Origin: Chloroflexi bacterium TSY
Lineage (GTDB): Bacteria > Chloroflexota > Anaerolineae > Caldilineales > Caldilineaceae
NCBI GenBank assembly: GCA_019217005.1
Contig: JAHBNG010000097.1
Span: forward strand, 1 to 57,357
Reading direction: 5' to 3'
Length of the DNA stretch: 57,357 bases
The notes beneath the pieces are model-generated. The model had not been told where the DNA came from, searched no databases, and worked only from the letters and a program-made list of their open reading frames with translations. Within the stretch, counting starts at the first letter, position 1, and every line of letters begins with the position of its first letter. The translations under genes and the position numbers were made by a program. Positions 46,790 to 56,494 of the stretch are shown in pieces.

Positions 46790-48409
46790 TTAAGAGCTGC
46801 AGGATAACATGGAGCATCCGGGGCGGTGTCGTGCCCAATCCGGTCGCTTGACTGCATACTTTTCCATCGAAGGTTGCTCATCGTAGGGGCGTCGTAGCAG
46901 TTCGAGCAATTCCCAAACGAGAGCATGATCGCCTTGGTCTGCCTGATCAATTGCCAACTGTGCCATGTAGTTACGCAATACATACTTGGGGTTGACGCTG
47001 TTCATCCGCTTGCGACGTTCAGAATCGGGCAACGTTTCCAGAGAGAGGCGTTCTTTGTATGCCCGGAGCCAGTTGCCTATTTGTTGCTTCACATCATCAG
47101 TTAATTGCTCCGGCACATAATATGCATCCAGTATTGGGGCCAGCAGCGCATCATTGGACAGATCGCTTGCAGGTGCCTCACTGACTGGCAAGTCAGCCAG
47201 ACGACGGAAAAAGATTGTCATATCTGTTTCCGCCAAGACCAAGGTCTTTTGCAGATCAGCGATGAGGGACTCGTCTGCTTCCTGCATTGTTGTTGTCAGA
47301 CCCAGTTTCTCTGCCATCATTGCTTGATAGCCTTGGGTGAACTGTTCGGCATATCGGTCGAGCGTTGCCTGGAGCGGTTCGACCTCATCCAGAAGCGGAA
47401 CCAACGCACTACCAAGCTGTGCTAAATTCCAATGCGCAATCTGGGGTTGATGACCAAAGCGATAGCGTCGATGCACAGAATCGGTTGTATTGGGGGTCCA
47501 CGTTGGATCATAATTCTCCAACCAGCCATAGGGACCGTAGTCGATGGTCAATCCCAAGATCGACATATTGTCTGTGTTCATCACCCCATGGACAAATCCA
47601 ACCCGCATCCAGTGGACAATCATGTCCGCCGTTCTTCGACAGATCTCGCTAAACCATTCCACATAGACTTCCTTTGATGGGTCACCCAAATGCGGAAAAT
47701 CGTTCTGGATGGTATAGTCGACCAGTTGCCGCAGCACGTTAAGTTCGTTACGGAAAGCAAAGATTTGGAAGTTGCCAAAGCGAATAAAAGAGCGGGCAAC
47801 GCGACAGACAATTGCGCCGGTCTCCAAAGCAGGGTGCCCATCGTAGAACATGTCGCGCAACACCTGTTCGCCAGTCGTCACAAGGCTGAGGGCACGAGTC
47901 GTTGGGACACCCAGATGGTGCATTGCTTCGCTGCACAAGAATTCGCGAATCGAGGAGCGCAGTACAGCCAATCCATCGGCGCTGCGTGAATAAGGCGTGA
48001 GTCCAGCACCTTTTAGCTGCAATGTCCAGTGCTCACCTGCATGATTGACGAGTTCACCTAGATTGATGGCGCGTCCATCTCCCAATTGTCCAGCCCAATT
48101 GCCAAACTGGTGACCGCCATAGCACATTGCATAGGGATCCATCCCATCTAACAATTGGTTGCCGGCAAACATCTGGGCAAATTCAGCCGAATTGACAAAG
48201 TCATCAGGCAGGTTCAGGATTTCTGCGACCTCGTGTGACCATGCAACAATTTCTGGATTGGCGACAGGGGTTGGTTTGACGCGTGAGTAACAAGCACCAA
48301 AAACCTGTCGTGGCTGCTTGGATTCATCTGGGTCTGCTGGCAATCTCTCGACAAATTGGTTATCAAAAACGAGTTGTTTGTCTTGTGTTAAAGTTGTTGA
48401 AATATTCAT
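46790..48409 (-). CDS. selO: protein adenylyltransferase SelO (YdiU family)
   Basis: 539 residues. Pseudokinase-fold AMP-transferase linked to redox homeostasis. Seen: FGACYSRVKPTPV, CYGGHQFGNWAGQLGDGRAI, LKGAGLTPYSR.ADG, REFLCSEAMHHLGVPTTRALSLVTTG, VHGVMNTDNMSILGLTIDYGPYGWLENY, and a C-terminal PDWARHRPGCSMLSCSS. The final CSS carries Cys where animal SelO has selenocysteine. Starts 3 bp after the preceding gene stop; middle of the five-gene operon. Despite the selenoprotein SelD upstream, this gene itself uses no UGA. Confidence 0.95.
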   Translation of the reverse strand: MNISTTLTQDKQLVFDNQFVERLPADPDESKQPRQVFGACYSRVKPTPVANPEIVAWSHEVAEILNLPDDFVNSAEFAQMFAGNQLLDGMDPYAMCYGGHQFGNWAGQLGDGRAINLGELVNHAGEHWTLQLKGAGLTPYSRSADGLAVLRSSIREFLCSEAMHHLGVPTTRALSLVTTGEQVLRDMFYDGHPALETGAIVCRVARSFIRFGNFQIFAFRNELNVLRQLVDYTIQNDFPHLGDPSKEVYVEWFSEICRRTADMIVHWMRVGFVHGVMNTDNMSILGLTIDYGPYGWLENYDPTWTPNTTDSVHRRYRFGHQPQIAHWNLAQLGSALVPLLDEVEPLQATLDRYAEQFTQGYQAMMAEKLGLTTTMQEADESLIADLQKTLVLAETDMTIFFRRLADLPVSEAPASDLSNDALLAPILDAYYVPEQLTDDVKQQIGNWLRAYKERLSLETLPDSERRKRMNSVNPKYVLRNYMAQLAIDQADQGDHALVWELLELLRRPYDEQPSMEKYAVKRPDWARHRPGCSMLSCSS

Positions 48410-48412
48410 TCG

Positions 48413-50221
48413 TTAGAACGTAGGTGAAAAATCGGATTTCTCTGTTCCGCCCTCGTTCTGGTCAATAAACTCAAAACGCAGGTCGAAACTATCTTCATCA
48501 GTATTGAGTGAACGAATCTGCTCATGCAGCAACACTGGATAATCGGATTGAACCGGTTGCGTGCTGTGTAACGTTTGGCCATCCCAAACCAGGCTCAAGG
48601 TCTTCTCATCTGTCATCGTGCCAATCGGTAAATCGAGCAAAGCCCACCACGTCCAGGTCGACGGCCACGTTGGATTGACCAGATAACCATCCTTTGTCCA
48701 AAGTAATCCACATCCGTGCCAAATTGCGTCTCCAGCCAAAGCAATGCCACGAATCGGAGATGCAAAACGCCGAAGACCATGCTCGCTGGTCGTCCATCCA
48801 CTCTCTTCTAGCTGCTGGGCAATCGAAGAATGATTCGATTGTCCAGAGTCAGCATTTGCTTCCGTGCTGTTCGAGAGAGCTTCTTGGCTCGCAGAATGCC
48901 ACCGATCTCTATTGTCAGAATCTTGATAGAGAGAAGCCAATTGGCTGGCATCATGCAATGCTTCGGCAACGCTGACCACTTCATCCTGCCGGTCGGGCTT
49001 TGCGAGCAAACGCAACAACATCTCTGCGCACAATCCAACTGCTGTGTAATGTCGACTGAGAAGTCCCTCATCAAAGTGGCGCTCCATATGTCGGGCCAAT
49101 GCTCTTAAATAGGTCCCATTGGTTTGAGCTAGAGAGTCGCCAGATTCAGAAGCGATTTCAGGTTCAGTTGTTTGTGTGAGACTTTCTTTGTGATACTTTT
49201 CTTTACCACTTTTTTCATTGCTAGAGAGAGGCACAAGTTGAGGCAAACAACCATTTGTTTGTTCCGCCAAACGGCGCATTTGCGCCAACAAATTCCGGCT
49301 CTGTGTCACGTCAAACACATCTAGCGAATCGACAAGCGCAGCCATATCTTCGATTTGTCGACCTCTTGGAGACAAGCCACTCCGTAAGCGTTGAACGGAA
49401 TAGACCGTCGCAATCTTGCCTGCATAAATCGCATGATTCAACTGTACATCCGGCGTCCAAAGTCGACCGGCTCGCAACAGCTTATCCCAAACACGCGAAC
49501 TCTTTTCTAGAATGAGTTCACCTTCACGTAGGGCCAAAAAACCGTTCCAGGCCATCTGCTCACCCACATCGCTGACAGTGAGAAGAAGAGGCACTTCGAC
49601 TTCGCCATTGACCAATACATAATAAACAAGGGTCGCTCTTTGTGGGTCATCAAGATGAACTTCAGAGGGCCGACCTTGCGGGTTGCCGAAGACGCGCGTG
49701 CTCTCAGCATTTTGCTGCTTGTAGATGCCCTGTGCTGGTCTTGGATTATGCTGGGCCACTAATAAACCATCAACCATTCGCTGGCTCAACGGTTCGCCCC
49801 AGTCAATCTCGATATCGATCTGCAGCAGCCGATCCCCTTCTGCCTGGCAACCGAGAACCCAAAGCACAGAGCGATCATTGTGGCTTTTTTGGGGAGCAAG
49901 GAGTTGTTTGCTGACGATGACACCCTCTGATCCATAGATCGTCTCTTGGTATCCGGGATAAATGCGTGTCACCAATGGTTCGAAGTATTCTTCACGCGGT
50001 GCACTCAAATGGACGCGGACGTTTTTGACATAATTTGCATTGGCCCAAGGCCAGAATAGATTCAGAAGATCTGCTTTTGCGTCTGCCTGGAAGACGATTT
50101 CCTGATTGGCAAACAGGGAAATCGTGTCATCCTGATCGTGCTCGTTCGGATCATCCGGGATATAGTCAATCATTTGCGGTTGATCCAGGGCTGGACTCAA
50201 TTGGTTTAAATCATCTGTCAT
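48413..50221 (-). CDS. 602-residue protein of unknown function
   Basis: No family recognised with confidence. About residues 30-250 look beta-rich with conserved-type Trp/Gly positions (LFWPWANANYVKNVRVHLSAP, WVLGCQAEGDRLLQIDIEIDWGEPL), then helical hairpins (about 255-340 and 385-470) interrupted by a low-complexity, Ser/Glu/Gln-rich insert (about 335-380 and 455-480), and a C-terminal part with GDAIWHGCGLLW and NPTWPSTWTWWALLDL. The layout, beta sandwich then helical region with many Trp, recalls glycoside hydrolase-like proteins, but I see no catalytic motif. ATG overlaps the ABC ATPase stop as ATGA, implying a linked role with the transporter. Confidence 0.75.
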   Translation of the reverse strand: MTDDLNQLSPALDQPQMIDYIPDDPNEHDQDDTISLFANQEIVFQADAKADLLNLFWPWANANYVKNVRVHLSAPREEYFEPLVTRIYPGYQETIYGSEGVIVSKQLLAPQKSHNDRSVLWVLGCQAEGDRLLQIDIEIDWGEPLSQRMVDGLLVAQHNPRPAQGIYKQQNAESTRVFGNPQGRPSEVHLDDPQRATLVYYVLVNGEVEVPLLLTVSDVGEQMAWNGFLALREGELILEKSSRVWDKLLRAGRLWTPDVQLNHAIYAGKIATVYSVQRLRSGLSPRGRQIEDMAALVDSLDVFDVTQSRNLLAQMRRLAEQTNGCLPQLVPLSSNEKSGKEKYHKESLTQTTEPEIASESGDSLAQTNGTYLRALARHMERHFDEGLLSRHYTAVGLCAEMLLRLLAKPDRQDEVVSVAEALHDASQLASLYQDSDNRDRWHSASQEALSNSTEANADSGQSNHSSIAQQLEESGWTTSEHGLRRFASPIRGIALAGDAIWHGCGLLWTKDGYLVNPTWPSTWTWWALLDLPIGTMTDEKTLSLVWDGQTLHSTQPVQSDYPVLLHEQIRSLNTDEDSFDLRFEFIDQNEGGTEKSDFSPTF

Positions 50222-51750
50222 TTTGTCGGCTCCGCTACACCAGCCATCAACAATCCCAAGCGTTCGCGCGTCGCTTCTTCACGCGAGACGATGTCGATCA
50301 CCTCACCCTGAAACATCACCGCAATACGGTCAGAGAGAGCCAAAATTTCATCTAATTCGGAGCTGACGACAAGGACTGCGACACCTTCATCGCGACGTTG
50401 TACAATCTGTTTGTGAATAAATTCAATCGAGCCAACATCAATCCCACGCGTTGGCTGCGCCGCAATCAGTAGCTTGATGGGGCGGCTGAATTCACGGGCC
50501 ACAACCATCTTTTGCTGATTCCCGCCTGACAAATTGCCAGCAGGCGTATCTGCACTGGGCGTCCGTACATCAAATTTTTCAATGAGGGTGGTAGCCCGTT
50601 GCTGAATGGCGTTTTCGTTGATGGTTCCAGCATGGGCATAAGGCTCCTGATAATAACTATTGAGGACCATATTCTGCGCAACACTATAATTTGAGACCAT
50701 GCCATAGGTGTGGCGATCCTCAGGAACGTGGCAAATTTGACCCAGTTCTGTAATCTCCCGCGGCGTCGCATTGGTCAGATTGTGTCCATTGATTCGCAAC
50801 GTACCGCTTTCTGTCGAGCGAAGGCCGGTTAACACCTCCACAAGTTCTGTTTGTCCGTTCCCCTGCACTCCTGCAACGCCGACAATTTCGCCCGCCGCAA
50901 CTTGGAGTGAGATATTGCGGAGCGCCATCTCTCCCAGGTCATCTTTGGCCGATATCTGACGTAAATCCAACACGACCTCTTGGGGATTTGCTTTGTCTTT
51001 ATCAACGGTCAACAGCACGTCTCGACCGACCATCATAGAAGCCAACTCTGCTTCGGTGGTCTTGTCTGGTTCAGCCTGCCCCACGACCCGTCCATTTCGC
51101 AACGCGGCAATTCGATCCGCCACCTCCAATACCTCTTTTAGCTTATGCGTGATAAAGATGAGCGACTTTCCTTGCTCTTTCAGCACGTTCATCACGGCGA
51201 ACAGCCCTTTGATCTCTTGTGGCGTCAGGACCGCGGTCGGCTCATCCAAAATCAGAATATCTGCCTGACGATAGAGTGTCTTGACGATTTCAACTCGCTG
51301 CCGAAGACCAACTGGTAGATCTTCAACAACGGTATCGGGATCCACAGCCAAACCATAACGATCTGATAATTCTCTGATGCGCTGCGTCACAGCTTTTGTA
51401 TTGAGGAAACCCCCTCGAATGGTTTCGCTTCCCAACATGATATTTTCGGCGACTGTCATGACTGGCACAAGTTGAAAATGTTGGTGCACCATGCCGATCC
51501 CAAGGTCAATGGCATCCTTTGGTGACTCCATCTGCACCGCTTTGCCACGAATCTGGATTTCTCCCTCGGTCGGTTGATAGAGTCCATAGATGATATTCAT
51601 CAGCGTTGACTTACCTGCACCATTTTCACCAAGTAGCGCCAGAATCTCTCCTGGGTAGAGGGTCAAATTGACATCCTGATTGGCAATCACACCAGGGAAG
51701 CGTTTTGTAATGTTGGAAACATTGAGGATTGGTGTGGCTGATTCAGTCAA
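50218..51750 (-). CDS. BmpA-type ABC transporter ATP-binding protein (two ATPase domains)
   Basis: About 510 residues from the preferred TTG start (MTESATPILNVSN); a longer frame to 51831 has no binding site and poor conservation. Two fused ABC domains as in YufO/NupO and RbsA: first with Walker A LLGENGAGKSTLMN, signature VGLRQRVEIVK and Walker B ILILDEPTAVLTPQE; second with degenerate Walker A GVQGNGQTELVE, signature LSGGNQQKMVVARE and a variant Walker B LLIAAQPTRGIDVG. Powers sugar/nucleoside import. It is probably the missing ATPase of the transporter at 32732-36078. First gene of the operon. Confidence 0.92.
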   Translation of the reverse strand: MTESATPILNVSNITKRFPGVIANQDVNLTLYPGEILALLGENGAGKSTLMNIIYGLYQPTEGEIQIRGKAVQMESPKDAIDLGIGMVHQHFQLVPVMTVAENIMLGSETIRGGFLNTKAVTQRIRELSDRYGLAVDPDTVVEDLPVGLRQRVEIVKTLYRQADILILDEPTAVLTPQEIKGLFAVMNVLKEQGKSLIFITHKLKEVLEVADRIAALRNGRVVGQAEPDKTTEAELASMMVGRDVLLTVDKDKANPQEVVLDLRQISAKDDLGEMALRNISLQVAAGEIVGVAGVQGNGQTELVEVLTGLRSTESGTLRINGHNLTNATPREITELGQICHVPEDRHTYGMVSNYSVAQNMVLNSYYQEPYAHAGTINENAIQQRATTLIEKFDVRTPSADTPAGNLSGGNQQKMVVAREFSRPIKLLIAAQPTRGIDVGSIEFIHKQIVQRRDEGVAVLVVSSELDEILALSDRIAVMFQGEVIDIVSREEATRERLGLLMAGVAEPTK

Positions 51751-52040
51751 GGTCTTAATCGCCTTTCGACTTGAGAGACAAACGAATGCGGAACGATTCA
51801 ACGCAGCTCTGCTTGTGCAGAATTTCCGCAACCAAATACTTAGTTGAGAATTATATTGTCTGAGAAGTTGCGTGTCAACCTAGCGAGTCGTGACGGATAC
51901 ATTTCACTGTGGGCGCCAGATCGCAAGAATGCGATGCACGGGTGAAACACAGCATCAACCTTTCGGCCAATTGCTCAACCGTGCGTTGCATTCGGCACAA
52001 CTCCCACGCTGAACTACACCCAGTCATGACGCAACAATTC

Positions 52041-53183
52041 CTACCAATTCGTAAAGGAGCCGTCTAGCCGCCTCAATTGCGGCAATTCTCGTTTCTGCAT
52101 TGGATGCTTCTTCGCCGCTTCGCGATCGAACTCGATGCCAAGCCCTGGTCGGTCTGGTGGTAGCAGATAGCCATCTTGCCATTCGGGCTGCACGGGAACC
52201 ACGTCTGTCAGGACGGTGCCTGTCTTACTGGGTTGTTCTTGGACGCCAAAGTTAGAGGTTGCCAGATTGAGTTGCAAACAAGCGGCTGATGAAACTGGCC
52301 CTAACGGGTTGTGAAGGGCAAGCTTGATGTAGTGGGTTTCGCACCAACCAGCGATTTTGCGTGCTTCGGTAAACCCACCAATGATACAGAGATCGATGCG
52401 CGCGTAGTCGATCCACTCTTCTTCGATCAACTGCCGAAATTCCCATTTGGAACTAAACTGTTCTCCAGCCGCCAACGGCACAGTGGTGCGTGGACGCAAT
52501 GTCTTGAACGAATCTGGATTCTCACAGCGCAGTGGATCTTCAATGAAGAAGGGACGCAGTGGCTCGACTTCTTGACAGAGCCAAAGAGTGGTGTCTGGGA
52601 GATCCAGGCGCGTGTGTACATCAAAGGTCAATTCGATCTCATCGCCAACTGCTTCGCGCACGGCATGAAACTGCTTGATCGATGCCAACACGGCCTGGCG
52701 CGGCTCGAGGATTTCGCCGTTTTGCGGCAGCCCCCAGCGGACGAATTTCCAACCTTCTGCCTTGGTTTCCAGACAAGATTCCACCAAAGGCTCTACTTCA
52801 AGGGCGTGACCACGATTGTGCGGATAGCAGACGACTTTATCACGAACACGTCCACCAAGTAATTCGTAGATAGGCACACCCAGCGCTTTTCCTTTAATAT
52901 CCCACAGGGCAATATCAATGGCAGAAATGGCAGAGGAGAGGATCCGTTGGGCAGGGAAAAAACCACCTCGGAAGAGCACTTGCCAAATATGTTCAATGCG
53001 AAATGGATCTTCCCCAACAAGGACTTCCTTAAAGCATTCAACTGCGCCGATAACAGCATGTTCGCGGCTTGTGATCCCTGCTTCGCCAACTCCATAAATG
53101 CCTTCATCTGTGTCGACGACAACAAAAAGAAAATTACGATGTCCGCCCCAGACGGGGTAAGCTTCAACATTTGTGATTTTCAT
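52041..53183 (-). CDS. D-galactonate-dehydratase-like enolase superfamily enzyme
   Basis: 380 residues. Enolase superfamily, mandelate racemase branch. Seen: N-terminal capping domain (VDTDEGIYGVGEAGI, SAISAIDIALWDIKGKALGVPIYELLGG), metal ligands in LTFDVHTRLD (Asp), FFIEDPLR (Glu) and AAGEQF (Glu), then CIIGGFTEARKIAGWCE, LALHNPLGPVSSAACLQL and C-terminal PGLGIEFD. The VHTRLD and LHNPLGPVSSA motifs resemble DgoD, which dehydrates D-galactonate to 2-keto-3-deoxygalactonate; related acid sugars are possible. Complete, unlike the first and third members in this window. Confidence 0.88.
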   Translation of the reverse strand: MKITNVEAYPVWGGHRNFLFVVVDTDEGIYGVGEAGITSREHAVIGAVECFKEVLVGEDPFRIEHIWQVLFRGGFFPAQRILSSAISAIDIALWDIKGKALGVPIYELLGGRVRDKVVCYPHNRGHALEVEPLVESCLETKAEGWKFVRWGLPQNGEILEPRQAVLASIKQFHAVREAVGDEIELTFDVHTRLDLPDTTLWLCQEVEPLRPFFIEDPLRCENPDSFKTLRPRTTVPLAAGEQFSSKWEFRQLIEEEWIDYARIDLCIIGGFTEARKIAGWCETHYIKLALHNPLGPVSSAACLQLNLATSNFGVQEQPSKTGTVLTDVVPVQPEWQDGYLLPPDRPGLGIEFDREAAKKHPMQKRELPQLRRLDGSFTNW

Positions 53184-53250
53184 CTGGTCTGCTCCCTTGT
53201 TTGACGCTCATCAGACGAAATTGTGTAGCTCCAATTTTGCCCCTTCAGTA

Positions 53251-53353
53251 AGGCCATTCCAGAAAAATAATCATCCATCAGAACAGATCGTTCTCCCTGG
53301 AATGGCTTTGGCTTTTCCACTCGAATTGGACAGTTTAATTTCTGGAAAAGCCT
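53251..53353. repeat. element F, copy 3
   Basis: AGGCCATTCCAGAAAAATAA ... CCTGGAATGGC ... TTTCTGGAAAAGCCT; about 103 bp with internal repeat of the GGAATGG motif; related to copies at 4049 and 26098. Located upstream of the dehydratase gene. Confidence 0.65.
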
Positions 53354-53478
53354 AAAAACTCTGGTTTGCACAATTTTCTTAGATGAGCAATGTTTGATCT
53401 TTGACGATGAGGTACAAATATATTATCGTGTAATCCCGATAAACCCAAAGACCTCCCTTGTCGAAAGGAACTTTCATT

Positions 53479-53862
53479 ATGGCCGAAGATGCGCTGCCCA
53501 ATCGCCAAAATGTACATCAAAATGTACGCCAGCTCGTTGATTGGGGTGCAGCAATCTGGGCTGGATTGGTTGCTGGCACCCTTTTTCTCTTGATGAACGC
53601 TATCATATTACCGCAAATGGTGAATGTTCGTCCCGGTTTTATGTTTCGTTATTTTGCATCAATTGTGTTGGGGGCGGATGTATTGCCTCCCCCCGCCACG
53701 ATCACAATCCCGATCTTTCTTGTTGCCATTCTTGTCAATTTGGTTTTGGCTCTGCTCTTCACTTTTGTTCTTGTGATCATTACGCATCAGTGGGGGTTTG
53801 TTGTCGGTGTGGTTGGGGGTGCTCTATTTGGACTGGCACTCTATTTCGTAAATATCTATACA
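53479..53862 (+). pseudogene. small 4-TM membrane protein gene split by IS copy 3 (5' part)
   Basis: From ATG 53479 (MAEDALPNRQNVHQN, preceded by AAAGGAACTTTCATT) the frame encodes a membrane protein with helices near WGAAIWAGLVAGTLFLLMNAI, FMFRYFASIVLGADVL, IFLVAILVNLVLALLFTFVLVII and GFVVGVVGGALFGLALYFV. It runs into the IS at 53863. The 3' part lies beyond the IS (about 55326-55466). No family recognised. Confidence 0.75.
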
Positions 53863-55325
53863 CTTTACTTTCTGGTAAAGGCTTGAGTGACAAAGGGCAA
53901 ACCGAAAGGGGCGGAAAAAAGAATCCACCCTGAAAAAACGGGATAAAATGTAAAAATAGTGCTCGGCTAGTTTAAGCAGCGGCATTGAGGCGGCGATGAG
54001 CGAGAACGCCTTTAGGTAAATGGTGTGAAACCGAGGCCTTTTTCCGAAAGTCAGGGTCGAGTTGGTCAGGAGTTGGAAAAAGAGCACTCGAGAGAACACG
54101 GCGCAGCCTGCCGGGAGTGGATTGAGGCTCTCGATCCCAGTAGCCAGTCGGTATGGGAGGAAGAGAAGCGGCTAAATGGGAAAGAAGATTGCCAGCAAGC
54201 AGCCCCAGTTCAGGTAAGCGGAAACAAGCCTCATCGGCATGAACAAATTGACGATGTAAGCCAATCATCTGCTTGGAAGCCAAGGGGGGATGTTCAACAG
54301 GCCAGCGTTCCAGGTAGACAAGATAAATGGTTTCAGGCTGCAAAGTCATAACGGTCGCCAAAACCAAAGGTGTGTTGTAGGCCGGATCCTGAATGACGTA
54401 AATCGAGTAGGTACGGTTGGCTGTATCCACCTTGGTTGTTCTGGGGACGAGATTGTGCCATGCTTGATAGCAAATCAGGCGACCACTATAGAAAGCGACC
54501 AGACGAGTCCGGAGTTGTAGCCTCGAGTCGCTTTCCCTTATAGCTGCGAGAGCGGTCGCACAATATCACCATATTCAGGTGGTCTGCCTTTTCTTTGCGT
54601 TTGGGAACTCATTGCGGCGCTGTGCAGTTAATCGCTTCCCGCAGGACAAATCGGTCTATGCCGCTTTCTAGCATTTCTCTGATTGTAAACCCGGCATCGA
54701 CCACCGCCACTTCGTCTGACTCCAGTGATTTCTTCGTCTCTTTCAGCAGCTTTTTCCGAAACTCACTTTCCTTTGTTCCAACCGTGCATCTCATGATTGC
54801 CTTGAGCAGTGGCACTCGCTTCCCGCCTATCTCCCCCGAGCTTATCATCACTCAAAGATGAGCGCGGGCAATGCCCGACGAGCCGTTGAGTTATAGAGTC
54901 GGTTCACTTTCCCTTGCAGCTTCGGTCGCCAGAACCCTGTGATATCTATGCTTTTCACTCGGTACCCTTCTAACTTTTGCCTCCCATTCCCCTTTTGCCA
55001 CGACCCCAGCAGACTTGTGATATCCCATGATCCATATCGAAAGCTCCACCAGCTTCGCCGGATCTTCAAACCCGCTTTCTTTCAATGCGCTATGGATTGC
55101 TCCTCGACTTTTCAGAAACGACCCATTCAGCATTGCCCACATCAGACGCATTACATTTACGTTTGTTCCATCGGCGTTACTTGCAATACATTCATCAGTA
55201 CTGCTATAGTTATTTCTGGCGCGGTTAGCATTCCTTCCTCCTTTTGGGTTCTCTACCTTTAGGATGAACTGCTAACCGCTTTTCACATTTCTCACCTCAT
55301 CTCTTTCTTTTACCAGAAAGTAAAG
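53863..55325 (-). mobile_element. 1.46-kb IS (IS4-like), copy 3
   Basis: Same ends as copies 1 and 2 (CTTTACTTTCTGGTAAA / TTTACCAGAAAGTAAAG); a TAC duplication is compatible with ends ACTTTAC. Transposase on the minus strand starts near 55240 and is read in several frames to about 53980, including the C-terminal [33 protein letters not shown] in frame. Differs from copy 1 by small deletions (for example 9 bp near 54995 and 7 bp near 55062). Confidence 0.88.
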
Positions 55326-55466
55326 TTACACTGACATTGATCTTTCCTGGTTTTTTGCCCTCGCAGCATCACCTTTGCCGTCACCCATATGCTCTTCGGT
55401 GCAGTGGCGGGAGGAGTTTATGAAGTATTGGAGGTTGAAGAGTTTGTGCTTGTGGAAACGGAATAA
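55326..55466 (+). pseudogene. 3' part of the split membrane protein gene
   Basis: With the IS and one TAC removed, the frame continues NIYTLTLIFP and, after a one-base shift in a T run near 55350, SITFAVTHMLFGAVAGGVYEVLEVEEFVLVETE to a stop at about 55466. The hydrophobic start and acidic tail suit the end of the protein. The stretch 55467-55655 holds no recognised gene. Confidence 0.6.
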
Positions 55467-55655
55467 ATGTGGTAGACCCGCTTTGATTTCGATACGCCTT
55501 CGGCTACTCAACCGGCGCTGACCCTTTGGCCTTTGTCAACCACATGAGATCGCAAAGCGCCAAATGTTTGGTCAATAATTGAGCGTGAATAGAGAACAAC
55601 TAATTTTTAACGGGAGTATCGCAGGCGGCTCTGTTCAAAGGAGAAAGTAAAGACT

Positions 55656-56484
55656 ATGGTTCGACGATCAGCATATAGAACCCGACCGTCACGTGGGTCG
55701 CAGGCGACGATGGGCTTGGGGCGTGGACGAGGACGGTCGTCTGCCAAAATGCGTCTGCTCATTGCGGTGGGCATGGCTGCCTTTGCCCTCATTTCGTTTT
55801 TTGCTTCACGTCAATATAACGAAGTAACAGGTGAAACACAGTATGTCAGCATTACGCCAGATCAGGAAATCGCGATGGGGTTACAAGCGACGCCCAACCG
55901 CTTAAGCAATATGGTGGCTCTACCAAAGATTACAAGATTATGTGGATCAAGTGGGTTTTCATGTTGCTCGTAACAGTGATGCTGCAGACTTGGGCTGGCA
56001 GTATGAATTCCATCTGCTCAATGATCCCAACACGATCAATGCCTTTGCGCTTCCCGGTGGTCAGATCTTTATTACGACTGCTCTTTGGACGTCTTGAAAC
56101 GGAAGATCAGCTTGCTGGGGTGTTGGGACATGAGATTGGTCATGTTGTGGCACGACACGGGCACAGCGCATCGCCAAAAGCGGGTTGACGGAGGGACTCA
56201 TCAATGCGGTCGCCATTGGTTCTGGAAGCGAAGGAACGGCTCAGATGGCGGCCATGATCGGCCAAATGATCAACATGAAATATGGTCGCGATGACGAACT
56301 TCAATCCGATGAACTCGGCGTGCGATTTATGTGTCAAGCTGGATATGATCCACGGGATGATCGAAGTGATGCAGATTCTCAAAGAGGCGGCTGGTGGACA
56401 AAGACAACCAGAATTTGCCAGCACGCATCCCGATCCAGAGAATCGGGGTGAGAAGATCAAGGCTGCGATCCCGATCGAGTGTTA
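55656..56484 (+). pseudogene. M48-family zinc metallopeptidase, several frameshifts
   Basis: N-terminal TM anchor (LLIAVGMAAFALISFFA), then TGETQYVSITPDQEIAMGLQA, NDPNTINAFALPGGQIF, the catalytic HEIGHVVARH (HExxH), and DDELQSDELGVRFM with the third zinc Glu, ending ASTHPDPENR. All expected blocks of a secreted M48 (Ste24/BepA-like) peptidase are present and in order but fall in different frames, with shifts near 55900-55960, 56165 and 56350. GGAGAAAG precedes the ATG. Either a recent pseudogene or consensus errors near the sequence end. Confidence 0.82.
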
Positions 56485-56494
56485 GGAGAAAGTA

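Noticed and set aside
46779..46838. N-terminal extension of the deacetylase-like protein
   Set aside because: Overlaps the conserved SelO C-terminus; ATG 46778 has a good binding site.
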